Positions 1 to 5,539 of a stretch of 5,539 bases of DNA are shown here, piece by piece (within the stretch, counting starts at the first letter, position 1; the number at the start of each line of letters is the position of its first letter). The position numbers and the translations under genes were made by a program. Origin of the DNA: Gammaproteobacteria bacterium (GTDB lineage: Bacteria > Pseudomonadota > Gammaproteobacteria > Pseudomonadales > Halieaceae); contig JAOUDU010000220.1 of NCBI GenBank assembly GCA_029859085.1, positions 1 to 5,539 of the forward strand, given 5' to 3'. The notes under the pieces were generated by a model. It did not search any database and had not been told where the DNA came from. It saw only the letters and a list, made by a program, of their open reading frames with translations.

Positions 1-30
1 CCTCTGGACTGGACCCCGGGGGGGTTCGGA

Positions 31-1674
31 CTATGGCCCCTCGGGCTCCTCTACCTCCGGCTCATCAACCGGGTTCTCGGGATCTTCGATTGAATCCTCC
101 GGCTCATCGGCTTCGTCAACTTCATCGGTTTCATCCGGTTTATCGACTTCATCATCACTACCGCCGTCCTCGCCGACCCCTTCATCCTCGAAGTCCCGCT
201 CGCCGTCCAGCGCATCCGCGTACTTGAGCGCCACACTATCGGCAACGCCGTCCGCAGGAGCCGTATCCTTTACCTTGACCAGTGCACCCGGCGTTAGCGC
301 AGCGTAGAACTCCGCCGGGGTGAGCGATACATTGTCGAGCGACTTGAATTGGGCGCCGGCCGTACCGTAGGTGATACCGAGCACGGTCACACTGTCCCCC
401 GCGACAAACTTATCGAGGGTACCCTGCAGCACCTCGTCGTCCGGCTTGTCCCGGTTAATACGGGTAGCGACGAATCCGACCGACTGCCCGAGCGCTTCCA
501 GCTCGAGAAAATCCCCCGGGCGAATATCCGCAAGCGTCAGTCTACGCTGCTCGTCGGTATCATCATCAAGCATCGTTCGGCTATCCACCAGTACGTTTAT
601 GGTGCCGCCCTGCAGTTGCATCGTAAGTGTCCTGGCGATGCTGTCGACACTGGCCACTGCAGCCTCGATTTCGACCCGACCGCGGCGACCCTCGACTCGA
701 CTGGCCTTGAGGATGCCGTTTTCCCACAGACCTTCAGCCTCGATAATCATGCCATTGCCGAGCACCAGGTCCGATGGGCTCAGGACAGCATTGCTGGCGT
801 CGACAGCAACGTCATTGACCCGCATATTGGCGCTGCTGACAAAGTCGGTGACAACCCCCTGCACATTCACATCGCCGTTATTGTTGAAAGCACTGCCGGA
901 GCCGCTTTCCTCCTCTATTCGGGAGGCGCTGATTCGCAGTGCCTGGGGGTCCAGGGTACCCTCCACTTCCACCTGCATTCCATCCACCAGGGCGCCTCCG
1001 GGCACCTCGCCCAAATCCGCACCGGAGAAATTCACCGTGTAAGCACCGAGCAGGAATTCGGTGCCGGCCAGGTTGCTTACAACGCCCTTTATCCCGATCT
1101 GGCTGACGCCGGCCTGGAATGTATCCTTCTTTTCTATCCGGGTGGCGCGCAGACGCCCCTGTGAATCAGGAAAGCCGGAGACTTCGATCAGGTCACCCAC
1201 TGCCAGAGTGGCAAAAGTCACGCCCTCGAATACAGTGGCAGTCCGCTCCGCGATTACCTCGGTACCGAGTACAGTGACCAGCATGCTGTCGCCATCCGCA
1301 GCTGGCAGAGTGGCTTCCACCGGACCCTGCACGTCGTCATCAAAAACGATTCGAGTGGCGGTACCGCGCATACCATCATCATTGACGCTGCCTGTCACTA
1401 CGACCAGCATGCCCAACCCCAGCGCGTCTTCGCCGACGCTTTTGCCGTTGACCAGAATTTCAGCCCCATCGGTTTCAAATTCCACGCCATTGACGAACAC
1501 GCTGCCGAAACCGTTGATAGCACCGGATGAGGTCAGTCCGGTACCGCCGATACCGCCGCCGCTGCCGCCTCCACTGGTGACCGATGCAATTCCACCTCCA
1601 CCTGCTGCGCCGCATCCGGACAGGAGCGCGACACACACCAGCGCCGGGGCGCCGATAAAACCCGGTTTAATCAT
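31..1674 (-). CDS. DUF5666 repeat lipoprotein with acidic C-terminal tail
   Basis: Protein of 547 residues, function unknown. The N-terminus (MIKPGF, a hydrophobic stretch, then the lipobox L18-S-G-C21) indicates a lipoprotein signal peptide with lipidation at Cys21, so it should be anchored in the cell envelope; Gly22 at +2 gives no inner-membrane retention signal. A glycine-rich linker follows (about 22-46). The body (about 50-490) is built of beta-rich units of 70-80 residues, each closing on A-[TS]-R-[IV] (near 106, 177, 250, 324 and 403) with a degenerate sixth (VALKY, 481); this is the DUF5666 pattern. Residues 491-547 are extremely acidic: 30 Asp/Glu against 2 basic residues. I chose the ATG at 1674 because the lipobox is then correctly placed, GGAG lies 8 bases upstream, and it overlaps the preceding stop as ATGA; an in-frame start at 1734 would add 20 residues and spoil the signal peptide. 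Translational coupling to the DUF6502 gene is likely. Family call is confident, role is not. Confidence 0.88.
   Translation of the reverse strand: MIKPGFIGAPALVCVALLSGCGAAGGGGIASVTSGGGSGGGIGGTGLTSSGAINGFGSVFVNGVEFETDGAEILVNGKSVGEDALGLGMLVVVTGSVNDDGMRGTATRIVFDDDVQGPVEATLPAADGDSMLVTVLGTEVIAERTATVFEGVTFATLAVGDLIEVSGFPDSQGRLRATRIEKKDTFQAGVSQIGIKGVVSNLAGTEFLLGAYTVNFSGADLGEVPGGALVDGMQVEVEGTLDPQALRISASRIEEESGSGSAFNNNGDVNVQGVVTDFVSSANMRVNDVAVDASNAVLSPSDLVLGNGMIIEAEGLWENGILKASRVEGRRGRVEIEAAVASVDSIARTLTMQLQGGTINVLVDSRTMLDDDTDEQRRLTLADIRPGDFLELEALGQSVGFVATRINRDKPDDEVLQGTLDKFVAGDSVTVLGITYGTAGAQFKSLDNVSLTPAEFYAALTPGALVKVKDTAPADGVADSVALKYADALDGERDFEDEGVGEDGGSDDEVDKPDETDEVDEADEPEDSIEDPENPVDEPEVEEPEGP
34..204 (-). 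repeat. Low-complexity Asp/Glu-rich tail coding region
   Basis: This part of the lipoprotein gene encodes residues 491-547, dominated by Glu and Asp codons interspersed with Pro, Val and Thr. The nucleotide sequence is internally repetitive: the 13-mer cctccggctcatc occurs at 54-66 and again at 96-108 (42 bases, 14 codons apart), and ttcatc/ctcatc units recur between. Such in-frame repeats can change in length by slippage without breaking the frame. Confidence 0.6.
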
Positions 1675-2498
1675 GTTCCTTTCTCCCGGACGATACCGCT
1701 GTCCGTATAGTAAATGCCGACTGCCACATAGCATGGCTCAACTTCCTCGACCGAATCCTGTTTCGTGATTTCGTGCTGCGCCAGCCAACAGTGATAGTCC
1801 TCGAGGAGTTGCTGTGACTTCTTGTTGGATAGCGCACGAAAGGCGGGCAGGTGATCGGGATGGACGAGGACGTTCGAAACTTTGCGCTGGAATAAACGAT
1901 CGCCGGCGCCCGCTGCGAGGTTGTGCCCGATGGTTGCGATTAGCTCGCCCACATCTGTACCGAGAATCTCTATTTTCTCCAGGGGCGTGTCCGTCGGAAG
2001 GTAAGCGCGCTCCAGCAGGGTTACCCCGGATTCGCTTGTTGCAACGGTGCCGCTGGCCTCGAGTACCGACAACATCGCAGCCGGGGGAATATCACCACTG
2101 AACTCCTTCACGAGCCGGCTGAAGCTCGCGGTCTGGCCCTCATGGGGAAGAACCGCGGGATTCCCACCCGGGGTCTGGAAACGCGGGTCGGTGACCCACG
2201 CGCTGACCACCCTGATCGCCCTGCTGTAGCGCGAGGCGGATGCCGCGTCATCGATAATTTCGAGTTCTTTCAGGCGCTTGGTTTCCTTGCGAGTCAGTCC
2301 GGTCACAGCTGAAACGCTCGAAACCGTGGGGCGCTTGGCCGAGGGCATCTCTTGCGCAAATGCCTCATCCACATAGGCCTTGCGGGCCAGTTCAGCAAAA
2401 ACCCCGTAAGGAATGCCGTGGCGTATCAGTATCGCGACCAGCGGGCGCAGTAACCTGAGCACCGCGGCACTGAGGGCGCTGTTTAGGGATTGACTCAT
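1671..2498 (-). CDS. DUF6502 family protein, probable HTH DNA-binding protein
   Basis: Protein of 275 residues, no experimental function known to me. Recognised as DUF6502 from its N-terminus (LLRPLVAILIRHGIPYGVFAELARKAYVDEA condensed: residues 17-46), the segment around 87-135 with RAIRV, W-x-x-DPRF, LP, SFSRLVKEFSGD and IPPAA, and the late FQRKVSN...LPAFRAL block (203-223) followed by an amphipathic helix, then VGIYY (260-264). Residues about 57-79 (TVSSVSAVTGLTRKETKRL) read as a helix-turn-helix, so a transcriptional regulator is a reasonable inference; there is no signal peptide or membrane segment, so it should be cytoplasmic. The ATG at 2498 is chosen because family members begin close to this point; a TTG at 2534 would add 12 residues, but its bases form a perfect TTGACA promoter box. 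No Shine-Dalgarno is visible before 2498. The stop overlaps the start of the lipoprotein gene by ATGA. Confidence 0.87.
   Translation of the reverse strand: MSQSLNSALSAAVLRLLRPLVAILIRHGIPYGVFAELARKAYVDEAFAQEMPSAKRPTVSSVSAVTGLTRKETKRLKELEIIDDAASASRYSRAIRVVSAWVTDPRFQTPGGNPAVLPHEGQTASFSRLVKEFSGDIPPAAMLSVLEASGTVATSESGVTLLERAYLPTDTPLEKIEILGTDVGELIATIGHNLAAGAGDRLFQRKVSNVLVHPDHLPAFRALSNKKSQQLLEDYHCWLAQHEITKQDSVEEVEPCYVAVGIYYTDSGIVREKGT
1683..1686 (-). promoter_or_regulatory. Ribosome binding site of the DUF5666 lipoprotein gene
   Basis: On the minus strand GGAG lies 8 bases before the ATG at 1674, followed by a second purine run AAAGGA at 1682-1677. It sits within the last codons of the DUF6502 gene, which is why that protein ends in Arg-Glu-Lys-Gly-Thr. 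It supports the 1674 start over the upstream in-frame alternative at 1734. Confidence 0.65.
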
Positions 2499-2518
2499 TG
2501 TTGGGAATCTATTCCCAT
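2495..2518 (-). CDS. Possible 7-codon leader ORF overlapping the DUF6502 start
   Basis: The minus strand encodes Met-Gly-Ile-Asp-Ser-Gln-Gln-stop from an ATG at 2518. An AGAGG motif (2528-2524) sits 5 bases upstream, a better ribosome site than anything before the DUF6502 ATG. Its TGA overlaps that ATG as ATGA, so it could deliver ribosomes to the DUF6502 start by coupling. It needs a transcript starting upstream of 2528, for example read-through from yceI, and so competes with the leaderless-promoter interpretation. Short enough to arise by chance. Confidence 0.15.
   Translation of the reverse strand: MGIDSQQ
2502..2517. promoter_or_regulatory. Candidate operator: perfect 16-base palindrome
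   Basis: TGGGAATCTATTCCCA consists of two 7-base arms (TGGGAAT / ATTCCCA) separated by two bases. It covers the predicted -10 box of the DUF6502 promoter and ends 4 bases before that gene's start codon. A dimeric repressor bound here would block RNA polymerase; the adjacent HTH-like DUF6502 protein is the obvious candidate ligand (autoregulation), but that is inference. Confidence 0.45.
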
Positions 2519-2534
2519 AAGTACCTCTTGTCAA
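2506..2534 (-). promoter_or_regulatory. Predicted sigma70 promoter of the DUF6502-DUF5666 unit
   Basis: On the minus strand, TTGACA (2534-2529, perfect -35 consensus) is followed after exactly 17 bases by TAGATT (2511-2506, four of six matches to TATAAT). Transcription from it would start around 2499-2497, at the ATG of the DUF6502 gene at 2498, predicting a leaderless or nearly leaderless mRNA; this fits the lack of a Shine-Dalgarno there. The -10 element lies inside a perfect palindrome. Prediction from sequence only. Confidence 0.5.
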
Positions 2535-2561
2535 AGAAGTTTTCGGATAGGTTACGGGGGA

Positions 2562-2606
2562 ACGGCGGGCAGCTAAGGGAGCCGCCGTGCGGTTGTCTAC
2601 ACGGCG
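2562..2606. other. Two overlapping, mutually exclusive hairpins in the yceI-DUF6502 gap
   Basis: Bases 2562-2568 (acggcgg) pair with 2582-2588 (ccgccgt), 7 base pairs with a 13-base loop. Bases 2583-2589 (cgccgtg) pair with 2600-2606 (cacggcg), 7 base pairs with a 10-base loop. The two share the 2583-2588 arm, so only one can form at a time. Neither is followed by a T run on the minus strand, so neither is a standard intrinsic terminator. A weaker 6-bp hairpin (2661-2666 with 2678-2683) lies 15 bases after the yceI stop, also without a T run. The rest of 2499-2698 holds no gene I can support. Confidence 0.3.
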
Positions 2607-2698
2607 CTTGGGGTTGGCGGGCTCGAAGTCATTCGACCATCACGCCCGCGATTGCAGTCACCGCTTGATTTACCTGAAAGCGGGATACGCTGCGGGCC

Positions 2699-3298
2699 CT
2701 ACTTCCCGCTGCTGAACACCAGGTGAAAGGTGACCGGCACCGCGGTGCTGATCGCCTGCAGCCCAGCGAGCTTCTGCAGGGCAGTCACGCCCGCCTCGAG
2801 GCCGAAATCCGCGGCCTTGATGATCACCGGGCGCAGGCTGAAGACCCGGATGTGGCCATCGCCCTCGCCGATGACCGCCACCGGGACCGTCAGCGGCTGT
2901 TCGTGGCCGTGCAGGGCCAGGGTGACGGGCAGGTCGGTGAACACCGTGCCGCCTTCGGCCACCGCGGTAAGAATAACCGGGTCGACCGCGGCGGTGACCG
3001 TCGCGGCCGGGAAGGTGACGGTTTCAAACAGCACCTCCTTCATCCGCTGGTCGCGAATGTCTACCAGGGTCTGCACGCTGTTCAGGTTGATGGTCAGCTG
3101 CACCTTGCCGTCGCCGCCGATATAACCCAGCAGCGACCCGAAGCTGTGCACTTCCGCGACGCTGTCATTCTTGACCGAAATAAAATTCACCGCGGATTTG
3201 GCGCCATCCAGTTCCCACTGGGCCCAGGCCGAGCCGGCGGAAACAAAAAGCGCAAGCGCTGCGAATACCCGGACCAGCCTGCCAATTGCAATTTTCAT
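2699..3298 (-). CDS. YceI-family periplasmic protein
   Basis: Protein of 199 residues. Residues 1-26 form a Sec signal peptide (MKIAIGRLVR, a hydrophobic core, then A-W-A before Gln27), so the mature protein should be periplasmic. The remainder is a YceI-like domain: Trp28-x-Leu-Asp near the mature start, S-A-V-N-F-I-S-V-K-N (35-44), His51-Ser-Phe53, the S-V-x-T...R-D-x-R-M-x-E-V-L-F block (74-91), F-P-A-A (96-99) and L-A-L-H-G followed by L-T-V-P-V (128-140). YceI proteins fold as a lipocalin-like beta-barrel, some of which bind polyisoprenoids; the ligand here is unknown. The 3298 ATG gives a normal signal peptide with GAGG 9 bases upstream; ATG 3307 and TTG 3322 are in frame but lack a usable ribosome site. 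It begins 47 bases after the parE stop on the same strand with no clear terminator between, so co-transcription is plausible. Confidence 0.88.
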   Translation of the reverse strand: MKIAIGRLVRVFAALALFVSAGSAWAQWELDGAKSAVNFISVKNDSVAEVHSFGSLLGYIGGDGKVQLTINLNSVQTLVDIRDQRMKEVLFETVTFPAATVTAAVDPVILTAVAEGGTVFTDLPVTLALHGHEQPLTVPVAVIGEGDGHIRVFSLRPVIIKAADFGLEAGVTALQKLAGLQAISTAVPVTFHLVFSSGK

Positions 3299-3307
3299 TC
3301 TCTTCAT

Positions 3308-3311
3308 CCTC
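3308..3311 (-). promoter_or_regulatory. Ribosome binding site deciding the yceI start
   Basis: GAGG on the minus strand lies 9 bases before the ATG at 3298 but touches the alternative ATG at 3307 directly, leaving no spacer for it. This favours the 3298 start and the 199-residue product. Confidence 0.5.
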
Positions 3312-3326
3312 GTAATAGTCAACCGG

Positions 3327-3340
3327 CGCCGCCGGCGGCG
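3327..3340. repeat. 14-base GC palindrome between parE and yceI
   Basis: cgccgccggcggcg is its own reverse complement and occupies most of the short space after the parE stop codon. As RNA it can form a 5-bp stem with a 4-base loop. No T run follows on the minus strand (the next bases are CCGGTTGACT), so it is more likely a pause or mRNA 3'-end stabilising structure than a terminator, if it does anything. Confidence 0.3.
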
Positions 3341-3345
3341 GTGAT

Positions 3346-5235
3346 TCAGGCCACTACCTCGGCCAGGTCTCCCTTTTCCTCGAGCCAGGCCTTGCGGTCA
3401 CCGGCGCGCTTCTTGGCGAGCAACATGTCCAGCATCTGGTTGGTGCCATCGCCCGGGTCCAGCACCAGGCGAACCAGGCGCCGGGTGTCCGGCGCCATCG
3501 TAGTCTCCCGCAGCTGCAGCGGGTTCATCTCACCAAGCCCCTTGAAGCGCTGTACATTCACCCTGCCCTTTTTCTTCTCCGCCTCGATGCGATCGAGCAC
3601 GCCCTGTTTCTCCCCCTCGTCCAGAGCATAGTACACGTCCTTGCCCACATCGATGCGATACAGGGGCGGCATGGCGACAAACACGTGGCCGGCCGCCACC
3701 AGCGGGCGGAAATGCCGCACCATCAGGGCGCAGATGAGGGTGGCGATGTGCAGGCCGTCGGAGTCCGCATCCGCCAGGATGCAGATCTTGTGGTAGCGCA
3801 GGCCGGACAGGTCGTCGCTGGCGGGGTCGACGCCCATCGCCACCGATATATTGTTCACCTCCTGGGAGGCGAGGATCTCCTGGGAATCCACTTCCCAGGT
3901 GTTGAGGATCTTGCCGCGCAGGGGCAGGATGGCCTGGAACTCCCGGTCCCGGGCCTGTTTCGCCGACCCGCCGGCGGAGTCGCCCTCCACCAGGAACAGC
4001 TCGCCGCGAGTGGGGTCCTCGCCGGAGCAGTCCGCCAGCTTGCCCGGCAGCGCGGGGCCGGAAGTCACCCGCTTGCGGATCACCTTCTTGGCTGAGCGCA
4101 GCCGGCTCTGGGCATTGTTGATACACAGCTCCGCCAGCTTCTCAGCCTCTCCCGTGTGCTGGTTCAGCCAGAGACTGAAGGCGTCTTTCGCCACCCCGGA
4201 CACAAAGGCCGCGGCCTCCCTCGATGACAGGCGCTCCTTGGTCTGGCCGGAAAACTGCGGGTCTTCCAGCTTCGAGGAGAGCACATAGCAACAGCGATCC
4301 CAGACATCGTCCGGCGCCAGTTTCACGCCGCGTGGCAACAGGCTGCGCAACTCGCAGAAATCACGCATCGCCTCCAGCAGCCCCGTGCGCAGGCCGTTCA
4401 CGTGGGTACCGCCCTGGATGGTGGGAATCAGGTTGACGTAGGACTCGGCGATAATCTCGCCCCCCTCGGGCAGCCACTGCACCGCCCAGTCCACCGCCTC
4501 GTTGCTGCCGCTGAAACTGCCGACAAAGGGCACCTCCGGAATCACCGGGAAATCGATGGTGGCATCCGCCAGGTAATCCGTGAGCCCGTCCTCGTAATAC
4601 CATTCATCGGTATCGCCGGATTTTTCCTCGGTGAACTTCACCCGCAGGCCCGGACAGAGCACGGCCTTGGCACGCAGTACGTGGCGCAGGCGGGAGACAG
4701 AAAACGTCACCGAATCGAAATAGCGCGGGTCGGGCAGGAAGGTCACCGCCGTGCCCGTGTTGCGCTTGCCGCAGGTGTCTATCACCTCCAGGTCGGTTTT
4801 CTTGTCGCCGCCCGCAAAGGTCATGCGATACACCTGGCCGTCCCGGCGGATCACTATTTCCAGCTCGCTGGACAGCGCGTTCACCACCGAGACACCGACG
4901 CCGTGGAGGCCGCCGCTGAACTGGTAATTCTTGCTGGAGAACTTGCCTCCCGCGTGCAGGGTGCAGAGGATGACCTCCACCCCGGGCACACCCTGCTCGG
5001 GATGGATGTCCACCGGCATGCCGCGACCGTCGTCGGTCACGGTGACCGAGCCATTGCGGTGCAGGATCACCTCGATCTGGCTGGCATGGCCCGCCAGTGC
5101 CTCATCGACGCTGTTGTCGATCACTTCCTGGGCGAGATGGTTGGGGCGGGAGGTATCGGTATACATGCCCGGGCGCTTGCGCACGGGCTCGAGCCCGGTC
5201 AGGACTTCGATGTCTTCAGCGGTGTAATTGCTCAT
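3346..5235 (-). CDS. parE: DNA topoisomerase IV subunit B
   Basis: Protein of 629 residues, essentially the length of E. coli ParE (630) and alignable throughout from memory. It is the ATPase subunit that with ParC forms topoisomerase IV, which decatenates daughter chromosomes in the cytoplasm. GHKL ATPase domain: E37-V-I-D-N41 with the catalytic Glu and Mg-binding Asn, DDGRGMP (68-74), GGKFS (96-100), SGGLHGVG lid (107-114). Transducer domain: QTK (331-333), whose Lys contacts the ATP gamma-phosphate. TOPRIM domain: EGDSAGG (417-423) and DADSD (489-493), the metal-binding acids; PLRGKILN (438-445) and QRFKGLGEMN (562-571) complete the type II topoisomerase signature. ParE rather than GyrB: it lacks the extra GyrB C-terminal insert and has the ParE ending. 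The ASQE residues (456-459), equivalent to quinolone-resistance positions Ser458 and Glu460 of E. coli, are the sensitive type. The start matches the family N-terminus, although no Shine-Dalgarno is visible before it. parC is not in the window. Confidence 0.98.
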   Translation of the reverse strand: MSNYTAEDIEVLTGLEPVRKRPGMYTDTSRPNHLAQEVIDNSVDEALAGHASQIEVILHRNGSVTVTDDGRGMPVDIHPEQGVPGVEVILCTLHAGGKFSSKNYQFSGGLHGVGVSVVNALSSELEIVIRRDGQVYRMTFAGGDKKTDLEVIDTCGKRNTGTAVTFLPDPRYFDSVTFSVSRLRHVLRAKAVLCPGLRVKFTEEKSGDTDEWYYEDGLTDYLADATIDFPVIPEVPFVGSFSGSNEAVDWAVQWLPEGGEIIAESYVNLIPTIQGGTHVNGLRTGLLEAMRDFCELRSLLPRGVKLAPDDVWDRCCYVLSSKLEDPQFSGQTKERLSSREAAAFVSGVAKDAFSLWLNQHTGEAEKLAELCINNAQSRLRSAKKVIRKRVTSGPALPGKLADCSGEDPTRGELFLVEGDSAGGSAKQARDREFQAILPLRGKILNTWEVDSQEILASQEVNNISVAMGVDPASDDLSGLRYHKICILADADSDGLHIATLICALMVRHFRPLVAAGHVFVAMPPLYRIDVGKDVYYALDEGEKQGVLDRIEAEKKKGRVNVQRFKGLGEMNPLQLRETTMAPDTRRLVRLVLDPGDGTNQMLDMLLAKKRAGDRKAWLEEKGDLAEVVA

Positions 5236-5263
5236 GGCGATGGCTTATCTGCTGGCGATGGCT
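5235..5263. repeat. 11-base direct repeat in the parE leader
   Basis: tggcgatggct occurs at 5235-5245 and 5253-5263, 18 bases apart, the left copy touching the parE start codon where a Shine-Dalgarno would be expected. The core gcgatg appears twice more at 5307-5312 and 5324-5329 (17 bases apart), flanking and overlapping the -35 region. Could be a protein binding site, a local duplication, or chance. Confidence 0.35.
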
Positions 5264-5286
5264 GGTGAAATCAAAAAAGGCGCTCC

Positions 5287-5316
5287 ATTGTACCGGGGCG
5301 CAGCGGGCGATGCGAA
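5287..5316 (-). promoter_or_regulatory. Candidate parE promoter
   Basis: On the minus strand TACAAT (5292-5287, five of six matches to the -10 consensus) is preceded after 18 bases by TTCGCA (5316-5311, four of six to TTGACA). Transcription would begin near 5280, giving a leader of about 45 bases that starts around a T6 run (5278-5273). The position, between the cpdA stop and parE, suits a promoter that serves parE and possibly yceI. Confidence 0.4.
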
Positions 5317-5367
5317 GTACTATGCGATGTGTTGTGCGCTGGCGGTCTCAGGGAACCGCGCAATCAA

Positions 5368-5539
5368 CTACAGGTAGCCCCCGGAATCCAGGTCTACCTT
5401 GAATGAGGTCCCCAGAACCCGGGATACGCCGGTGTGCAGGCTGCCGTCCTCATGCAGGTCCAGCCAGCGATAACCCGGCGACTCCGCGTCCGCCTTGAAA
5501 CCGGCGCTGCCGGGTGCGAACTGCACACAGGTGGAGGGC
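5368..5539 (-). CDS. cpdA: 3',5'-cyclic-AMP phosphodiesterase CpdA, C-terminal fragment
   Basis: Only the last 56 codons and the TAG stop (5370-5368) are present; the first full codon is at 5538 and the gene continues beyond the right edge. The fragment opens with P-S-T-C-V-Q-F-x-P, then S-P-G-Y-R-W-L-D-L-H-E-D-G and T-G-V-S-R, which I recognise as the characteristic end of the CpdA (Icc) metallophosphoesterases that hydrolyse cAMP to AMP in the cytoplasm. The catalytic metal-binding motifs are upstream and outside the window, so activity cannot be judged. Context supports the call: cpdA lies just upstream of parE in E. coli and Pseudomonas, although there yqiA separates them, while here the 132-base gap holds no gene. 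A 5-bp hairpin (5342-5346 with 5355-5359) follows the stop without a T run. Confidence 0.75.
   Translation of the reverse strand, partial: PSTCVQFAPGSAGFKADAESPGYRWLDLHEDGSLHTGVSRVLGTSFKVDLDSGGYL

Noticed and set aside
349..1164. Plus-strand open frame of 271 codons opposite the DUF5666 gene
   Set aside because: It lies wholly antisense to a well-supported lipoprotein gene, shows no recognisable domain, and is expected from codon composition of a high-GC gene.
1675..1734. Longer version of the lipoprotein starting at 1734
   Set aside because: It would place 20 polar and basic residues before the signal peptide and extend further into the DUF6502 gene, while 1674 has a good ribosome site and the ATGA overlap.
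2723..3631. Plus-strand open frame of 302 codons across yceI and the end of parE
   Set aside because: It crosses two real genes on the other strand and their intergenic gap, with low-complexity His/Arg/Gln-rich sequence typical of an antisense shadow.
4402..5268. Plus-strand open frame of 288 codons opposite parE
   Set aside because: Antisense to the highly conserved ParE ATPase domain; no family resemblance.
5272..5302. Possible intrinsic terminator of cpdA ending in the T6 run at 5278-5273
   Set aside because: Only a 4-bp GCGC/GCGC stem can be drawn before the T run, with a long loop, and the region reads better as a parE promoter and leader.
1..5539. Insertion sequences, tRNA or rRNA genes, CRISPR arrays, phage genes
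   Set aside because: I saw no transposase-like proteins, no regularly spaced direct repeats of CRISPR type, and no RNA gene sequence on either strand.

Overview
This window looks like a chromosomal segment of a high-GC gammaproteobacterium. The ParE protein is close to the Escherichia coli protein along its whole length, and the cpdA-parE neighbourhood is typical of the class. The paired DUF6502/DUF5666 genes and the general style suggest a marine lineage of the Cellvibrionales/Halieaceae type, but that placement is inference from memory, not a search. All five recognisable genes are on the minus strand, so the region reads from right to left.

Layout in transcription order: (1) 5539-5368, the last 56 codons of a CpdA-like cyclic-AMP phosphodiesterase, cut by the window edge. 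(2) 5367-5236, a 132-base gap with a plausible parE promoter, a T6 run and four copies of GCGATG. (3) 5235-3346, parE, full-length topoisomerase IV subunit B. (4) 3298-2699, a secreted YceI-family protein starting 47 bases after parE. (5) 2698-2499, a 200-base intergenic region with two mutually exclusive hairpins and, at its left end, a promoter whose -10 element lies inside a perfect 16-base palindrome. (6) 2498-1671, a DUF6502 protein with a helix-turn-helix-like segment. (7) 1674-31, a long DUF5666 lipoprotein whose start codon overlaps the DUF6502 stop codon (ATGA), with an extremely acidic C-terminal tail. Bases 1-30 hold nothing I can call.

The right half is housekeeping: chromosome decatenation (parE) and cAMP turnover (cpdA). 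It is slightly unusual because yqiA, which lies between cpdA and parE in E. coli, is missing there. The left half is a two-gene unit of unknown function: a probable DNA-binding protein translationally coupled to a repeat-rich envelope lipoprotein, preceded by what looks like its own autoregulated promoter, possibly producing a leaderless mRNA. That pair is the best candidate here for an undescribed system.
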